Origin: Clavulina sp. PMI_390
Taxonomy: Eukaryota > Basidiomycota > Agaricomycetes > Cantharellales > Hydnaceae
Direction: 5' to 3'
Assembly: GCA_015039315.1 (NCBI GenBank)
Contig: WIDE01000078.1
Span: forward strand, 1 to 64,000
Length of the DNA: 64,000 bases
Shown: in pieces, positions 43,435-55,413 of the stretch
How positions within the stretch are numbered: position 1 is the stretch's first letter
Layout of the letters: each line of letters begins with the position of its first letter
Notes under the pieces: model-generated
Databases searched by the model: none
The model's input: the letters and a program-made list of their open reading frames with translations, nothing else
What the model was told of the DNA's origin: nothing
Program-made: the position numbers and the translations under genes

Positions 43435-45670
43435 GCTCCAATTGGTACGAAAATGGCAATGGTCCACTGGGGTTTGCGGTCGGTTGTTCCATGTTGAGCT
43501 GTTACTTATCAGAGGGTCATAAGCGAGAAAATCACGTACATGACTAGCTTTCCTTGTGTAGGTCCACCTGGTGGGAGGGGGATTTCCGCTCCATTGTAAT
43601 CGCGGGCTTTGACAACATGAGCAGTGGCGATTATAGTCGATAGGGCGGAGAAGTAGACTACTTCCGCATAGTGCATCCCCGGGCAGATTCTGGATTGCAA
43701 GAGATCAGGCAACGAGTCATGAAATCCAGGTCTAGAAAGAGCAGACTCTGATTCACCTTCTTCCAACCCCCAAAACAAATAGACGAGGGTCCATTGGAGG
43801 GTTTGGCACCATAAAGCGGTCAGGGTCAAATTCTTCAGGGCGATCATAAATCTTTGTGTCCATTGCCATTGCCCTATTGAGGGGACATAGATGAGCACGA
43901 AAGTATAGTAGTAAAGGCGTATTACGACCCACCAGATGTTTGGAACAATAATTGAATCCTTTGGAATGATGCAACCTAGCAATGGGATTTAGTATGGCCT
44001 TCAGAAATCCGCCAGAGCTCTGGGCAATGAACCTTGATATTCATCATCCTGCACAAGTATATGAGGAATGGAGATAGGCGCTGTTGGGCGCCAGCGGAGG
44101 AGTTCTTTGATCACGGCCTCCAGGTATGGGAGTTCCTTGTAACTAATGAAACGGATAGTAAGGGTTCAGTGACATTTCAAAGTAGAGGCATCTGATAAAC
44201 ACGACACTTACTCGTCAAAGCTTGGGAGCCGGTCTCCACCAACCACCCTGTCAATCTCTTCTTGAGCCTTCCGCTGGACCTCAGGGAATTGAATCATGCA
44301 ATAGATGAAGAATTGAACAAAATAAGTTGTAGTATCGGCTCCAGCAAATACTGGGATTTGTGGAACATGGCCATTAGAGATGAGTTCCTGGTAATGAACT
44401 AAGGAGGAATGGAAATCTCACTAGCAGCTGCAGCGGCCTTTGCCATCATTGTATCATCCAGTTTGCAGTCGTCCTGAATCATAGAGAGTGCGAAAGATGG
44501 TTTCGCCACCCCTGCATCCTATAAAATGTCGAAAAAGACGGCCAGTCAGGTACTGGCCTCAACGGACGAATAAATTTACTAATATACGTGGGCTCGGCGA
44601 ACTTCGTCAAAAGGAGGGTTCAGCATCTTTTGTAAAATTTGTCTGATCTCTCGCGCCTCTTGAACCCAATTCATCCCAGGAAGCCATTCTGGCAAATGTC
44701 TCACTGTTGAGGGGGTGATAAGTCATTTTCTTCGTAGCCTCAGGAGAATCAGAAGGCTCATACATACGCCACGGGAAGAGATTGATCTTGTACCGACCAG
44801 GAACCACGGTCGCACCTGCAACTTCAGAGGCATGCATAGCGGCTTGAAGTATCTACGGAAAAGAGTCAGAAACACTTGCAATATATTTTCCAAGAGAACT
44901 AGCTCGCATCTTCGCGGTCTTTCGTGACCTTGATTCCATAAATAGATCCCAAGAAAGTTTTATGCAATACTCTGATGTTGCGAGTGAACGGGATATTGGA
45001 TGCGTCTATGAAATGTATCCCGACACACTTACCGGTCATAACCATTCAAACCTCCCGCAACAAGGCTCTCAAGAACCCATGCCTGCGCTTCTGCCTCGAT
45101 TTCGGGACGAAAGACCTCGCGAGAAACCTCCTTTCCAAGAAAGTTGTGGTAAAGTCGCCGTTGTTCCTTCATCGTTGGGTTGTACTGGCAAACCGGAAGC
45201 AGGTTTACGAGGTCGAGGCTTCACAAAAAGAATTGTCAGAGTTGTTTTCATATTCTCGCACAATGAAATGCCTGACTAGTGATCTCCTAGAGGATAGTCG
45301 GGGCGCCCGGAGTATATCGTGCCACGTTTCGCCAGCAACTCATTTGCAGCCTCGAAGCTTCCCACAAGGATTATTTGGCGATTTAACGCCGTCAGTCGCA
45401 CAACTGGACCTATAAAAAGGGCGCAGCTCCGATGTCAGCGGACCCTCAACCACCAAAGAAGAGCATACCATATTTTTTGTTCAGTTCGCCGTAGTAAAGA
45501 TGGGGATTTTCAGTTGATAGTTCTCGGAGATGTCCAATGATTGGTGTGGCAGGAGGCCCAGGGAAGTACTTTTTGGTGGGTTTTCTATTCCAATTAAGAT
45601 AGAAGGCGACTAGAGCGGAGAAGAGAACAAAAGCAGAGGCGCCAGACAGGGGTGCAGCCTCAGATACCAT
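43370..45670 (-). CDS. cytochrome P450 monooxygenase 3
   Basis: Paralogue of P450 2. The ATG at 45668-45670 starts MVSEAAPLSGASAFVLFSAL, an anchor, then the hinge KYFPGPPATPIIGHLRELST. Exons follow: RLTALNRQIILVGSFEAANE, KEQRRLYHNFLGKE, HLPEWLPGMNWVQEAREI, I-helix AGADTTTYFVQFFIY, ExxR helix KELLRWRPTAPISIPH, FDPDRF, LGVGRR joined to ICPGMHYAEVVYF (heme cysteine near 43680), PLPPGGPTQGKLVM and the last exon GPLPFSYQLEPRSRAALRLL. Stop at 43370-43372. All exons look intact. An in-frame ATG further upstream (45829) would add a leader not seen in P450 2. Convergent with the aldo-keto reductase. Confidence 0.9.
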
Positions 45671-46881
45671 CCTAGTCCGAACAGCACTGGAAGTCGGTGA
45701 GAATATATGAAGGTCTGCGAAAGGGAGCACGGAAGAAGGGGTAGAGGGCATTTTTGTTGCGCATGTTGGCTTAAGAGAGCATTCGGTTGTACGTGATCTA
45801 ACCAGATTGTAGGCATCCTGATTTGCCACACGGGCAACTCCAAGACACTAGGCGCAAGCGAGGATTATCGATCAGCGCTGAGATCGGCCGAAAGCACTGA
45901 GGCTCACCCAGGCAGAGAGCGACGCAGGAGGGACCACCCAAATATCGATGCTCGATAATCGTCTATGAAAACGAGTGAACTTTAGCAGGTGGTTGCAACT
46001 TAGGCCTTCAAAAGACAGCTCATCGCGGGGCGGATAGACAAACAACCGGCCGCGTTCTGAGCCGGCGTGATTATCAATATGGGCACCAGAGTCACCAAAG
46101 CCCATTAACATTAAGGAAAACTGATGTACTTAAGTCGCGTTGCCATTTTTAAATGAGGCAGTTCAGTACACAGTATTCCAATAGCATCCCGAGTTCATTT
46201 CCGCGCTCGTCCCTCACAAAGAAACGTTGCATGGTTTATTAGAGTCTAAACCCCCGGAAGACGCCCAGATAGTCTACTTGAGGGCTGAGGATGCTCTAGA
46301 GAATTCTAACCCCGCACTGGGGTAACGGATCTCTGGGAATCGACTTGAGCTGCGGCTAAAATTTAACAACGATGTATCAAATCAGATCATGGATGAATCT
46401 CTACCTATCTTCATATTCATGGTCAATCACTCAGATGGGAACCAGTAACTGGAGCATGACCTGTTCCTTCGTACCAGTCCTTGGGGATGAAGGAGTCCGT
46501 GGAGGTGGACATTTGAACCTATGACAGGTAGCAGTAAGTGGGACTCACGTACTGCTGTCGAGTAAGAAAGAGCCGAAAAATATGCACTACCCTACCACTA
46601 TACGATGGCGGTGGAAATGGGTTGACGTCGTGAGTGTCAGGTAATGATAGGACACGAAATCAAGGTGTGGCTCGGAGGTTTGAGAAGCAAGAAGCTCATA
46701 GGTCTGGCACATATTCACTGCTATATCGTGGCTCCCCGCCCCGCCTCCGGAGCAAGTATTCGGGGGAGGAGGTTCATAGAATGGGCCAGAAGAGGCCCGG
46801 GATCCTGTCATCCTGTCACACGTCACGTTTCGAATCTTCGCTCGTGGACGGAACTCCCCAAGGCACCAGCACCCAGCAGAA
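45671..46881. promoter_or_regulatory. divergent upstream region of P450 3 and small membrane protein
   Basis: About 1.2 kb between head-to-head genes. No further gene seen. Confidence 0.4.
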
Positions 46882-47208
46882 ATGTCATCTTCAAAACACT
46901 ACGCATCTACGCCAAGCGCTTCTACCAGCATCTCTGACGACATTGAAGTCTATGGGGACGCAGATTTGGGTGCCTCATCGTCTACGTCGCGACGTGAAGC
47001 AAACGGAACTTCCCATCATGGGAATGGGGATATTGAAAGCCATACTCCCCTTCATCGTCGCTCGATGAGCGTCAACGGGCGACCTAGGGATGATCAGGCA
47101 GAGGAGTTCTCAAAGACCGAGCGAACCTTTATGATGGCTAGCGCCCTTATGGTCGCAGGGTTGACAGCCACTGCAATTACTGTCGTATTGACGAATGCAG
47201 ACCTCTGA
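46882..47208 (+). CDS. small hypothetical protein with C-terminal membrane span
   Basis: A 108-codon frame: a Ser/Thr-rich polar N-terminus (MSSSKHYASTPSASTSISDD), a middle with HRRSMSVNGRPRDDQ, then one hydrophobic segment FMMASALMVAGLTATAITVV and the short tail LTNADL. The shape is that of a tail-anchored or single-span membrane protein. It may have upstream non-coding exons. I do not recognise it. Convergent with the methyltransferase gene, with stops about 195 bases apart. Confidence 0.5.
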   Translation: MSSSKHYASTPSASTSISDDIEVYGDADLGASSSTSRREANGTSHHGNGDIESHTPLHRRSMSVNGRPRDDQAEEFSKTERTFMMASALMVAGLTATAITVVLTNADL

Positions 47209-47402
47209 AGGGAGGTATCTGTTGTAAGTGATACTGGAATGATCACCTCCGGAAATGCTGAAGGTACGCCCAAGGATTTGAAGATCAAGTTGGTACCTTG
47301 ACTGAGCTTGCGCTACTCTAGGCCTGCAGGTATACCAGGACTGGGATTGATTATCACTATCTCTCCTCCATGCAGCATGCCATCCATGGCACGTTCATTC
47401 GC

Positions 47403-49682
47403 CTATTTCTTCGTAGCAGTCCAATATGCTGCTCGATACACATGGCTCAGCATACTTCCTTCCTTCCCATCCTTCCCTCCTCCACCAATCATATCTACAT
47501 ACGTCGCGTCCACCATCCTTCTCTCGCTCACGTCGAACCCGACCTTCTCAGCAAGCGTAACCACCTCGTCCAGTGAAAGTTCAATGGAGGTGTCAGAAGG
47601 CGTGGATGAATTCTCAAAATGCCACAGGAGAGGACCTGTCATGTGTAGGGTGCCACCACGGAGTCGAATTGCATAGTGTCGAGGACTGTGATGAGGCCTT
47701 AGAACTGCATCAATGGAGGACGGGCTTACCGAGGTTAATCCATACGCCTCCAGGGGCAAGAAGTCCATGTATGATCTCCAAATAGTTTACGATATTTCTC
47801 GCCTATTCATTCCGATCCGTCGGTCAGCCAATCAACCTATCCAATCCAGCTCACTCTCGCGTGTCGACTTACCGTATCGATGAAGAAGCATGTCAATACG
47901 GCGTCCCACTGGCCTTGTTGCGGCTCCCTCTCATCGCCCTCCTTAAGCTTGCCATAAATTTCCTCGAAATCCCCTGCAACGAGTGAAAAGGCTGGAGGCT
48001 CATCTCCTTCAGCAACATCATCATGGAGACTGGAAGGCAACACATCAGGGATCTGGAATCCTCGCAGCATTACATCATTTGACTGCATATTCGAGAAGGA
48101 GTGAATGTACGGGTGGATGGTGTGCTGATTGACGGAACTCGTTCTGCATTCACAAAACGAACGTTAGACACGCTCAGACTATAGTGGGTGAAGCCGACAT
48201 GGTTCATACCGATTCAACATGTAGAAAGCGGACAGCAGCATATAATGAGAGAATTCATTGCCCTGGCAGGAGTAGCCTAGGTATGCGTGATCAGCAAATG
48301 AGAGCAGGGATGACGACGGTAATAGAGAAATGAGCACCTTTTCTGATGACTTCAAACGGTAAACGGGCGAGTCCCGTTCCAGGNNNNNNNNNNNNNNNNN
48401 NNNNNNNNNNNNNNNNNNNNNNNNNNNNNNNNNNNNNNNNNNNNNNNNNNNNNNNNNNNNNNNNNNNNNNNNNNNNNNNNNNNNNNNNNNNNNNNNNNNN
48501 NNNNNNNNNNNNNNNNNNNNNNNNNNNNNNNNNNNNNNNNNNNNNNNNNNNNNNNNNNNNNNNNNNNNNNNNNNNNNNNNNNNNNNNNNNNNNNNNNNNN
48601 NNNNNNNNNNNNNNNNNNNNNNNNNNNNNNNNNNNNNNNNNNNNNNNNNNNNNNNNNNNNNNNNNNNNNNNNNNNNNNNNNNNNNNNNNNNNNNNNNNNN
48701 NNNNNNNNNNNNNNNNNNNNNNNNNNNNNNNNNNNNNNNNNNNNNNNNNNNNNNNNNNNNNNNNNNNNNNNNNNNNNNNNNNNNNNNNNNNNNNNNNNNN
48801 NNNNNNNNNNNNNNNNNNNNNNNNNNNNNNNNNNNNNNNNNNNNNNNNNNNNNNNNNNNNNNNNNNNNNNNNNNNNNNNNNNNNNNNNNNNNNNNNNNNN
48901 NNNNNNNNNNNNNNNNNNNNNNNNNNNNNNNNNNNNNNNNNNNNNNNNNNNNNNNNNNNNNNNNNNNNNNNNNNNNNNNNNNNNNNNNNNNNNNNNNNNN
49001 NNNGCATCGTGGAGTGCGTCGTATGGATGAGGCTCCCTGCCAGCTTTAAAAATCATAGTAATCAGTGCTTCATCGGTATTGCCTGTAAATCGTCGAGCTG
49101 TAAGATTCGATACAACTCACCAAATTCATCGTCGCCCTCTCTTGACTCTCCGCTTGGAGGCAGACGCCTTGCGCTCTCCTCCTCGAAAATCTCTGGATAA
49201 TCCACCACTTCCCTCAGGAATCTCGAGTTTGTTTCAATGCATCGATCCACGAGATCGATCTTCTTCCTCCAGCCGATGTCATCGAGCAGGCTCTGGTGTG
49301 CCAAAGGGAGGGAATAGTAGTCTCGTAGGCGACGAGAATTTGCCGAGAGCTAGGTATGGTAAAACGATTCCCAAAACACCCAGAGTTGACACCAATGCAC
49401 GGTACCAGTAGCAAATTGTGACAGTGATTGCGGCGCAATCGGCCAATGATTGACGAGACAAAGTATCGAAGATAAATATGGCGGAGAACAGATTGCATGT
49501 GTGATGCAGGTTTATCTTCAGTATGGCTAAATGCTATGGATCAGCAGCTAAATGCTTACCGAGTATGTGCGATACTGAACGAACGTCCTCACAACTTTCT
49601 CAAAGTGAAGGCTTTCTTGGCGCTCTTCGTCGTCATCATCGGCTGAGATGGAGCGCGGTGGTGAGGCAGGGACATTAGCCAT
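47403..49682 (-). CDS. CARNMT1: carnosine N-methyltransferase-like protein (N2227 family), split by assembly gap
   Basis: SAM-dependent methyltransferase. In animals the family methylates carnosine; the fungal substrate is unknown. The start at 49682 gives MANVPASPPRSISADDDDEE, then LHFEKVVRTFVQYRTYS. After introns come SLLDDIGWRKKIDLVDRCIE and PHPYDALHD. Then 620 N. Beyond the gap are PGTGLARLPFEVIRKG (SAM loop), CQGNEFSHYMLLSAFYMLNR, TIHPYIHSFSNM, FSLVAGDFEEIYG, WDAVLTCFFIDTARNIVNYL, PGGVWINLG, GPLLWHFE and SIELSLDEVVTLAEKVGF, with stop at 47403. Domain order and motifs fit N2227 well. Confidence 0.88.
48384..49003. other. assembly gap (620 N)
   Basis: All bases are N. The gap falls inside the methyltransferase gene, between the PHPYDALHD segment and the SAM-binding loop. 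It hides probably 100-200 codons of that gene plus introns, if its stated length is right. Confidence 0.99.
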
Positions 49683-50096
49683 TCGATTGAGACCCGGATA
49701 CGAAACGAGGGCGATGTCGAGGCTGCGATTGGCAATGACCAGATCAAGAAGATGATCGTGGGAATCGACGTGCACCCTCTCCTCAACCACCATGTCCCAG
49801 TACTGGCTGGCCGATTACTGAATGATCCCAATAATAAATAATCTGGGACCATTTGTATTGAGAAGATATGTTCAATTAGCTGGTGCTTGATGTGAAATGA
49901 TTAGCTTGTCATGTCCCACTGGCACTGCACAGCCAAGGGGCGTCATTGTACTTGGACTCTCAGCCTTCACTCCCCCTTGCGCACATTCCAGCTCTAATCT
50001 GAGCTGATTGCCTCGATCGACGACAACGTCCTTCTCGATCGGATTCCCATTCTTCGGCCTTATCATCCTCACAAAGCTCTCTCTCCGTCGGGTACC
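49683..50096. promoter_or_regulatory. divergent promoter region
   Basis: About 410 bases between the starts of the methyltransferase gene (-) and the first PPPY/GAPGT gene (+). No gene seen. Confidence 0.45.
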
Positions 50097-51415
50097 ATGT
50101 CGAGCAGTTCCGCCAGCCATACAGCCTCTCTAGGTCTGTCTGGGATTGGAAAACGACATCGAGTAACACTGAAAGACTCCCTTTTTAACCCTTAGCGCCT
50201 CCTCCTTATACGCTGGTGGATGAGGAAACTGTCGAGACACAGGTCAGCGGTGATCAAGGCTCTCCTACTGTCAGCCCACAACAGCAACGTAAGGATTGCT
50301 ATAGTCCTTTATGAATTTTTAGTATCTTATCACTAACTCCTACCAATATATCGGTTAGAAGACCCAGCGGCGGAAAATCAACAAGAAGCACAATCAGACT
50401 TTGGTACGTCAAGAACGCCGCTTTCCATCCCGTGTCTCACCAACACACCTCGTTATCTCTAGTGTATTATCAGCTATTTCGGGACTCTCTCCCAGTGGCG
50501 AGCCATGTAGCTTCAGATAATAGCAGCAATGATCCATATGTGGGTAGCATCGCCCGCAGACTCATTGCTCCACCGCGCAGCTTCGCTGTCCTTAAACGAA
50601 ATATCGCACGAGCCGAACATGTGGAGCTAGGAGATATCACAGCCATACACCCGAATAGTGATGACTGGGACATAACTCTCTTGGATTCTGATCGCGTCTC
50701 GTTCAACATTGGGGCTCCAGGGACAAGCGCTGGATCGCCGATCGTAATCATGCTTGCGGATGGCTCCCAGTCCACCCCGAACAATCCGACATCTGCACCA
50801 AACTCGCCCACGGTGCTCTCAGGGCAGCGCTCAGGAAGACGCTCTGCTCCTCCCGCTCCTCCTGCACGTCCTGCTCCTTCACCCCCTTCCGCCCGGCCAG
50901 CGCCTCCTGCTCCCCCAGCACCTTCTGCCCTACCCCCGCCTCCTGCGCCTCCAGCCCCATCAGCGCGTCCTGCTCCTCCTCCCCCTCCGGGGCGTCTAGG
51001 CAGAGTGGGAGGTGGACCTAATCAAAGGCCGATAGTAGCAGCTCTTCAAGAGCGCTTTGGACAGCCTGCTGTCCGTTATCCAGGGATGGACACTCTCGCT
51101 CCAAACCTTGATAACAACAATGGTCCTCCCAGTCCTGTCGTCGCTAATAACGACTTGGAGGAGGAGGTCCATCGCCTGCGAGAAAAGAATGTCGAGCTTC
51201 AGAGCAAGTACGATTCCTTGGCGAAATTATACATGCAGTTGCGCACGGAGCATCTCGATATACTCGCTCTCGCTAAGAGGGTTCGATCGAACAATGCACA
51301 GAGTGGCGGTGCATTTAGAGATGGTAATTTAGCGGACGCGATACGACAAGGAGGCGCCAGTCTTCGCCAGGGACCAGCGCCACCGAGGACGAATATTAAC
51401 GGGTGGGGACAGTAA
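50097..51415 (+). CDS. PPPY/GAPGT family protein 1: proline-rich, coiled-coil tail
   Basis: Four exons join cleanly. Exon 1 (50097) gives MSSSSASHTASL and is spliced to APPPYTLVDEETVETQ, then to DPAAENQQEAQSDF, then to VYYQLFRDSLPVAS. The shared module follows: DPYVGSIARRLIAPPRSFAV, then DSDRVSFNIGAPGT and SPIVIML. A long Pro/Ala stretch (about residues 190-245, runs such as APPAPPARPAP) and a C-terminal helix with heptads (NDLEEEVHRLREKNVELQSK) come next, with stop at 51415. PPPY is a WW-domain ligand motif, and the proline stretch could bind SH3 domains. Looks like a scaffold or adaptor. Convergent with the SH3-bearing paralogue. Confidence 0.82.
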
Positions 51416-51823
51416 ATTTGTCATCGTTGGGGAGGAGGAACAGGCATAAAGCGTCGGAACGCTGCATTTCAAGGGTCAAATGACCTCTACTATTCTCTGC
51501 TGGACTCTTTAGAGAGACATTCATGTTGTGGCACCTCCACGAATTCATATCGATTCTGTGCTGGTCCCAACTATCATCATATCCGTAGTTCCGTATTATC
51601 TAACGAAGCCTTTGACAAAGGAAGTATAATATACTATCCTCAAGGACTATTTGGCCTAGTCGATTAATCTATATGAAGAATTCAAACCTGAGAGTGCGAG
51701 CCGTTCGGTACGCCAGACAGCGAGCGTATTTGCTTGTACAGGATCCATAAGAGCGGCTGCTAGCTGGAGTTTCTTCTATTTGTTGCTTTATATTCCAACT
51801 TTCCCGAGGAAATCTATATCCCT
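51416..51823. other. convergent 3' region
   Basis: About 410 bases between stops of family proteins 1 and 2; no gene seen. Confidence 0.4.
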
Positions 51824-53054
51824 TCACCTCCCGTTTTCCGCGCTGAGGCTATTAACGAGGTTGAACACCTGAATGTACTCCTTGCGCAGCTGCGTGTAGA
51901 CTTTTGCCAAACCATCGTACTTGCGCTGAAGGTCCTCGTTTAGGCTCTCTGTGCTTGAGCTGCTCTCCAAATCATCGGGACTGGTTGGCTCAGTGCTGAG
52001 CCTACTTTTGTCGTCCTTGTTCGCTCCTTCAGGTGGCACATTGGTAGTATAGTCTCGCGGAAATATGCCCGAGTTTCCCATTTCGTTTTTACCCTTCCAC
52101 CAACCATCTTGAAAGTCTTCATCTTTCTCGAGAACCATGATTCGCTCTCCCTTCTTGAACTCGAGCTCGTCGGTCATTTCAGCCGTGAAGGAATATTTGC
52201 CCCAAACATAATCCATCACGTTCAGAGAGGGCAGCGAAGATGCGAGGCTCTCCGCAGTGGCATAGCGAGCTGTTGGATCCCCAAAGCGTTCGCGAAGGAC
52301 TACGGCGACAGGATGGTGTCCTTGCTGGTCGCTCCCTCTCGTCGAGGAAGTTGAGGTTCGCGGTGCAGCTTCCGTAGACGTAGAAGGAGAATCCGCGAGT
52401 ATGATCACGATAGGGGTCTCGGCGCTCGTCCCAGGTGCTCCTATGCTGAAGGACACATGATCTGAGTCCACAAGCTCTGGTATGGTGTCCCAATCGTCAT
52501 CGACACTACAATGGACGTTGGTAATATCCTCTAGGCGTAACCTTTCAGTACGCGCTATGTTGAGCTTGAGGACAGCAATAGTACGGGGCGGTGGGAGCAG
52601 TTTCCGCGCGATACAGCCAACATAGGGGTCGTCGCTGACTGATGAACCTCGAATGGCGATTGGGAGGGAGTTGCGGAATAGCTGGTAGTGTACTAAGAGA
52701 GGCGACCTCAGTGAGATCTAACATATTTTCTGCTTCTTTTGCATGGTTTTTACGCACTGTGGTCTGCTCGCGCTCCATGGTGATCTGCCCTGCCTATATT
52801 CGAGGATATTTGTGCGTAGGTTAACACAAACTTTTCTACATCACTCAGGAGAATTAGCGATGCTTACCAGAAGAACGGCGACTTCGTCGTCGGGGCGCCG
52901 TTGGAGGCTCTCCATTGCGGTGTCCAGACGGTCCGACCAGCGCATAGGGGGGAGGGTCTACATAGTATATATCAAGCCATTGATATTGAATGCGTCACAT
53001 CGCGAATGTGGGCAAACCTGGAGATGATCCGCTTGGTGTAGGTCGACTCGACAT
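51824..53054 (-). CDS. PPPY/GAPGT family protein 2: SH3 domain and coiled coil
   Basis: The first exon from 53054 gives MSSRPTPSGSSP, spliced to DPPPYALVGPSGHRNGEPP, then a short exon GQITMEREQTTV, then LHYQLFRNSLPIAIRGSS. The shared module follows (DDPYVGCIARKLLPPPRTIA, DSDHVSFSIGAPGTSAETPI). An SH3 domain comes next: YSFTAEMTDELEFKKGERIM to QDGWWKGK and GNSGIFPRDY, with the usual ALYDY-like, WW and GxxPxxY positions. The tail is a predicted coiled coil (LQRKYDGLAKVYTQLRKEY) matching that of protein 1. Stop at 51824-51826. Likely a cytosolic adaptor. Small-exon borders are inferred from frame and GT-AG rules. Confidence 0.8.
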
Positions 53055-53494
53055 TGGAAATATGTGATGTGGGTAGGACGAGGAAGGGATAGCCTCGAGA
53101 GTGAAAACCGGCCGTTACTGATCGGGGGAAGGAATGATTAGGTTGCAATGCAATCGACCCCCATTAATACGAGGCGAGGGCGAGGCGGTTAGGGGCCAGT
53201 CACGCGAAGCGAGGTCATTGAAGGGCTGTGACAGGACGCGGCTGGAGATCGAATCGAGGCTGTGCTGACACCGGAATAATGCTATGTTTCGTGAAGATAT
53301 AATAGTGTAATGATGGAATGAAGATGCACAATACATTGTAAGACAATGGACACCGGTTTATACAATCTAGTAGCGAGGATCGTTAGTCATCACCCTCCCG
53401 TCCATTAAAAGAATATCCGATTACTCAAAGCCCGCAAAGAGAAGTCGAACAGCTTGAATATCCCAAAACTACGCCATGAGTTTGCAACCCGCGA
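53055..53494. other. promoter of family protein 2 and 3' flank of protein 3
   Basis: About 440 bases; no gene seen. Confidence 0.4.
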
Positions 53495-55413
53495 TCACTC
53501 GTCAAGAGCGACCTCGTTCGTGGTGAGCACTAAATAAAAGTTGAATCATCAATAAGAGGCGAGATCGATGGTAGCAATAATTGAAAACTCACAAAGAATT
53601 TCCCTCGTCACAGGATCCAGGATTCGCACAGTGCCTACGAATTAGAGGGGAGAAAATAATCACGTCCATCAGCTAAATACAATACTGCAATAACCTGTCA
53701 TTTTTACTGACCTCGATCCTGAGCTTTGCTCCATCCGCCCCTCGCATCCACATAAATGGTGCCCGATATCCCATTATTCTCCGAATTCTGCTCCACGTGC
53801 CCCTTCGTCCACCCTGGTGGCTTATAGCTCGAGACCGCTTTATAAGGATCGTCTGGATCGAGCGTGGGCTCTCCGAAACCTTCTTCGCCATCCACGAGGT
53901 GCCATGCGGGAAGACCTCGCGCAATGGGAATACGATGTCGAGATGACGAGGTTGGAGAGGCGCGATGGTTGGAGTTTGGATTCGGAGCTGGACGTGAGGG
54001 GGGTTGAGGAGGATGGCTAGCCTGATGGTGAATGATGTGTGGGGTTGGGAATGAGATGGGGGAGCGAGAGCGCGGCCGGGGGCGACGGCTAGGGTTGGGA
54101 TTGGAGCGGTTATTTGGCGGCGGTGTATCAGGGAGCCTGAAGAATGGGCTGAACGCAGGTGGGTCAGGCGAGTGAGATCTAGGTTGGATATTGTTTGGGG
54201 GAGGTGGATTCGGGTTTTGTGTGTATTGATGAGAGGAGGCAGGTGCTGAGGAAGCATGCATGGTGCGGGGTCTAGAAGATACTGAGGCTTGAGGGCGTGT
54301 ATCGTCTGCTGATACGTTGCGCCGACGAGGAAGAGTTGCGGGCGGGTCAGGGCGGGGTCCTTCGGTGATATCAAATAGGATGGGCGTCCCTGATGACGAG
54401 GAAGTGGGCGATGGCTTCTTGAAGAGGTTCCCAAACCAGCGGCTTTTGGGTTTCTTTAGGGATCTTTCTCTTAGCGTGATGAGAAACGGGGCCTCCTCCC
54501 TTGTGCCAGGAGCGCCAATGTCGAATAGAATGCGGGTATTTTCATCCACAGCATCCGCATCCATGAAGACGGTGTCAATGGTTGTAGGGTCGAACTCCTC
54601 AAGCTGGGCGACATATTGTTTGAGTACTGCGAATGTTCGTGGAGGCGCAAGCATGCTTCGCGCGACACGCGCGAGGTGCGGTGTTGCGGGATCGAGCGGC
54701 TGCCATGACTTGACAGGCGTCGCGCCTCGAAAGAGTCGGTAGTAGACTATACAATGAAAGAGACAAATCCATTAGCGCAGGTATAAGGTCACCGCAAGAG
54801 AGAGATAATGCGTACGAAATTCTGCTTGTGGCTCCTGCGTTACGAAGTGTGTTTGTCGATTGGCTGCCGGTGGTGTCCTCCCGTTACTTGGGCGAGGTCG
54901 AGCCCTTGGGACAGCGTCAACCTCACGATATGGTGGTGGCGTATGGTCTTGATAAGGATAAATGAGTTTGAGGATCCCCAGAGAAGAATGGAGGAAGCGC
55001 TCATAGGAGCCATACCTAGGGCCGCGCTGCGTCGGTTCATCCTCCAAGAATAACGGATTATCGCAAAACGCGTTGAACTCGGCAATTATGGTGTCAGATA
55101 CGAGAGCGTCGTGGATACTATAAACGTGAGATGAAAAGGAGAAGAAGGAAGTGGTGGGGTCTTGGTATGGAGGGATGTTGGTTAAAAGATTTGACTTTGG
55201 TCGCTGATACGATGCCGAGCCCGTCATCAGCCAATTGACTCCACGGATGAGTGTGCGCGCGGTGTTCGCACCACACTGCTGAAGGGACACCAGGGCCTGA
55301 AGGGAGTGCAATGAAATCAAATGGTAATCCACAAATCCCTTCCATTCTGGGTAACCTGCAACTTGTCCTTTGCACTTCACGAAAGAATCGATGATGTGCC
55401 AGATATATCGCAT
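53495..55413 (-). CDS. PPPY/GAPGT family protein 3: extended N-terminus, disordered tail
   Basis: One frame from the ATG at 55411-55413 encodes about 145 residues not found in the other two (MRYIWHIIDSFVKCKGQVAG, HLISLHSLQALVSLQQCGAN, SYERFLHSSLGILKLIYPYQ). It then runs into TPPPYREVDAVPRARPRPSN and EPQAEF. After an intron come VYYRLFRGATPVKSWQ, PPRTFAVLKQYVAQLEEFD and FDIGAPGTREEAPFLITL. A long Pro/Ser/Asn-rich stretch and an ordered end (VDGEEGFGEPTLDPDDPYKA) follow, and small last exons read GTVRILDPVTREI and TTNEVALDE. Stop at 53495. The N-terminal part could belong to a fused or mis-joined separate gene; the frame itself is continuous. Confidence 0.72.
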
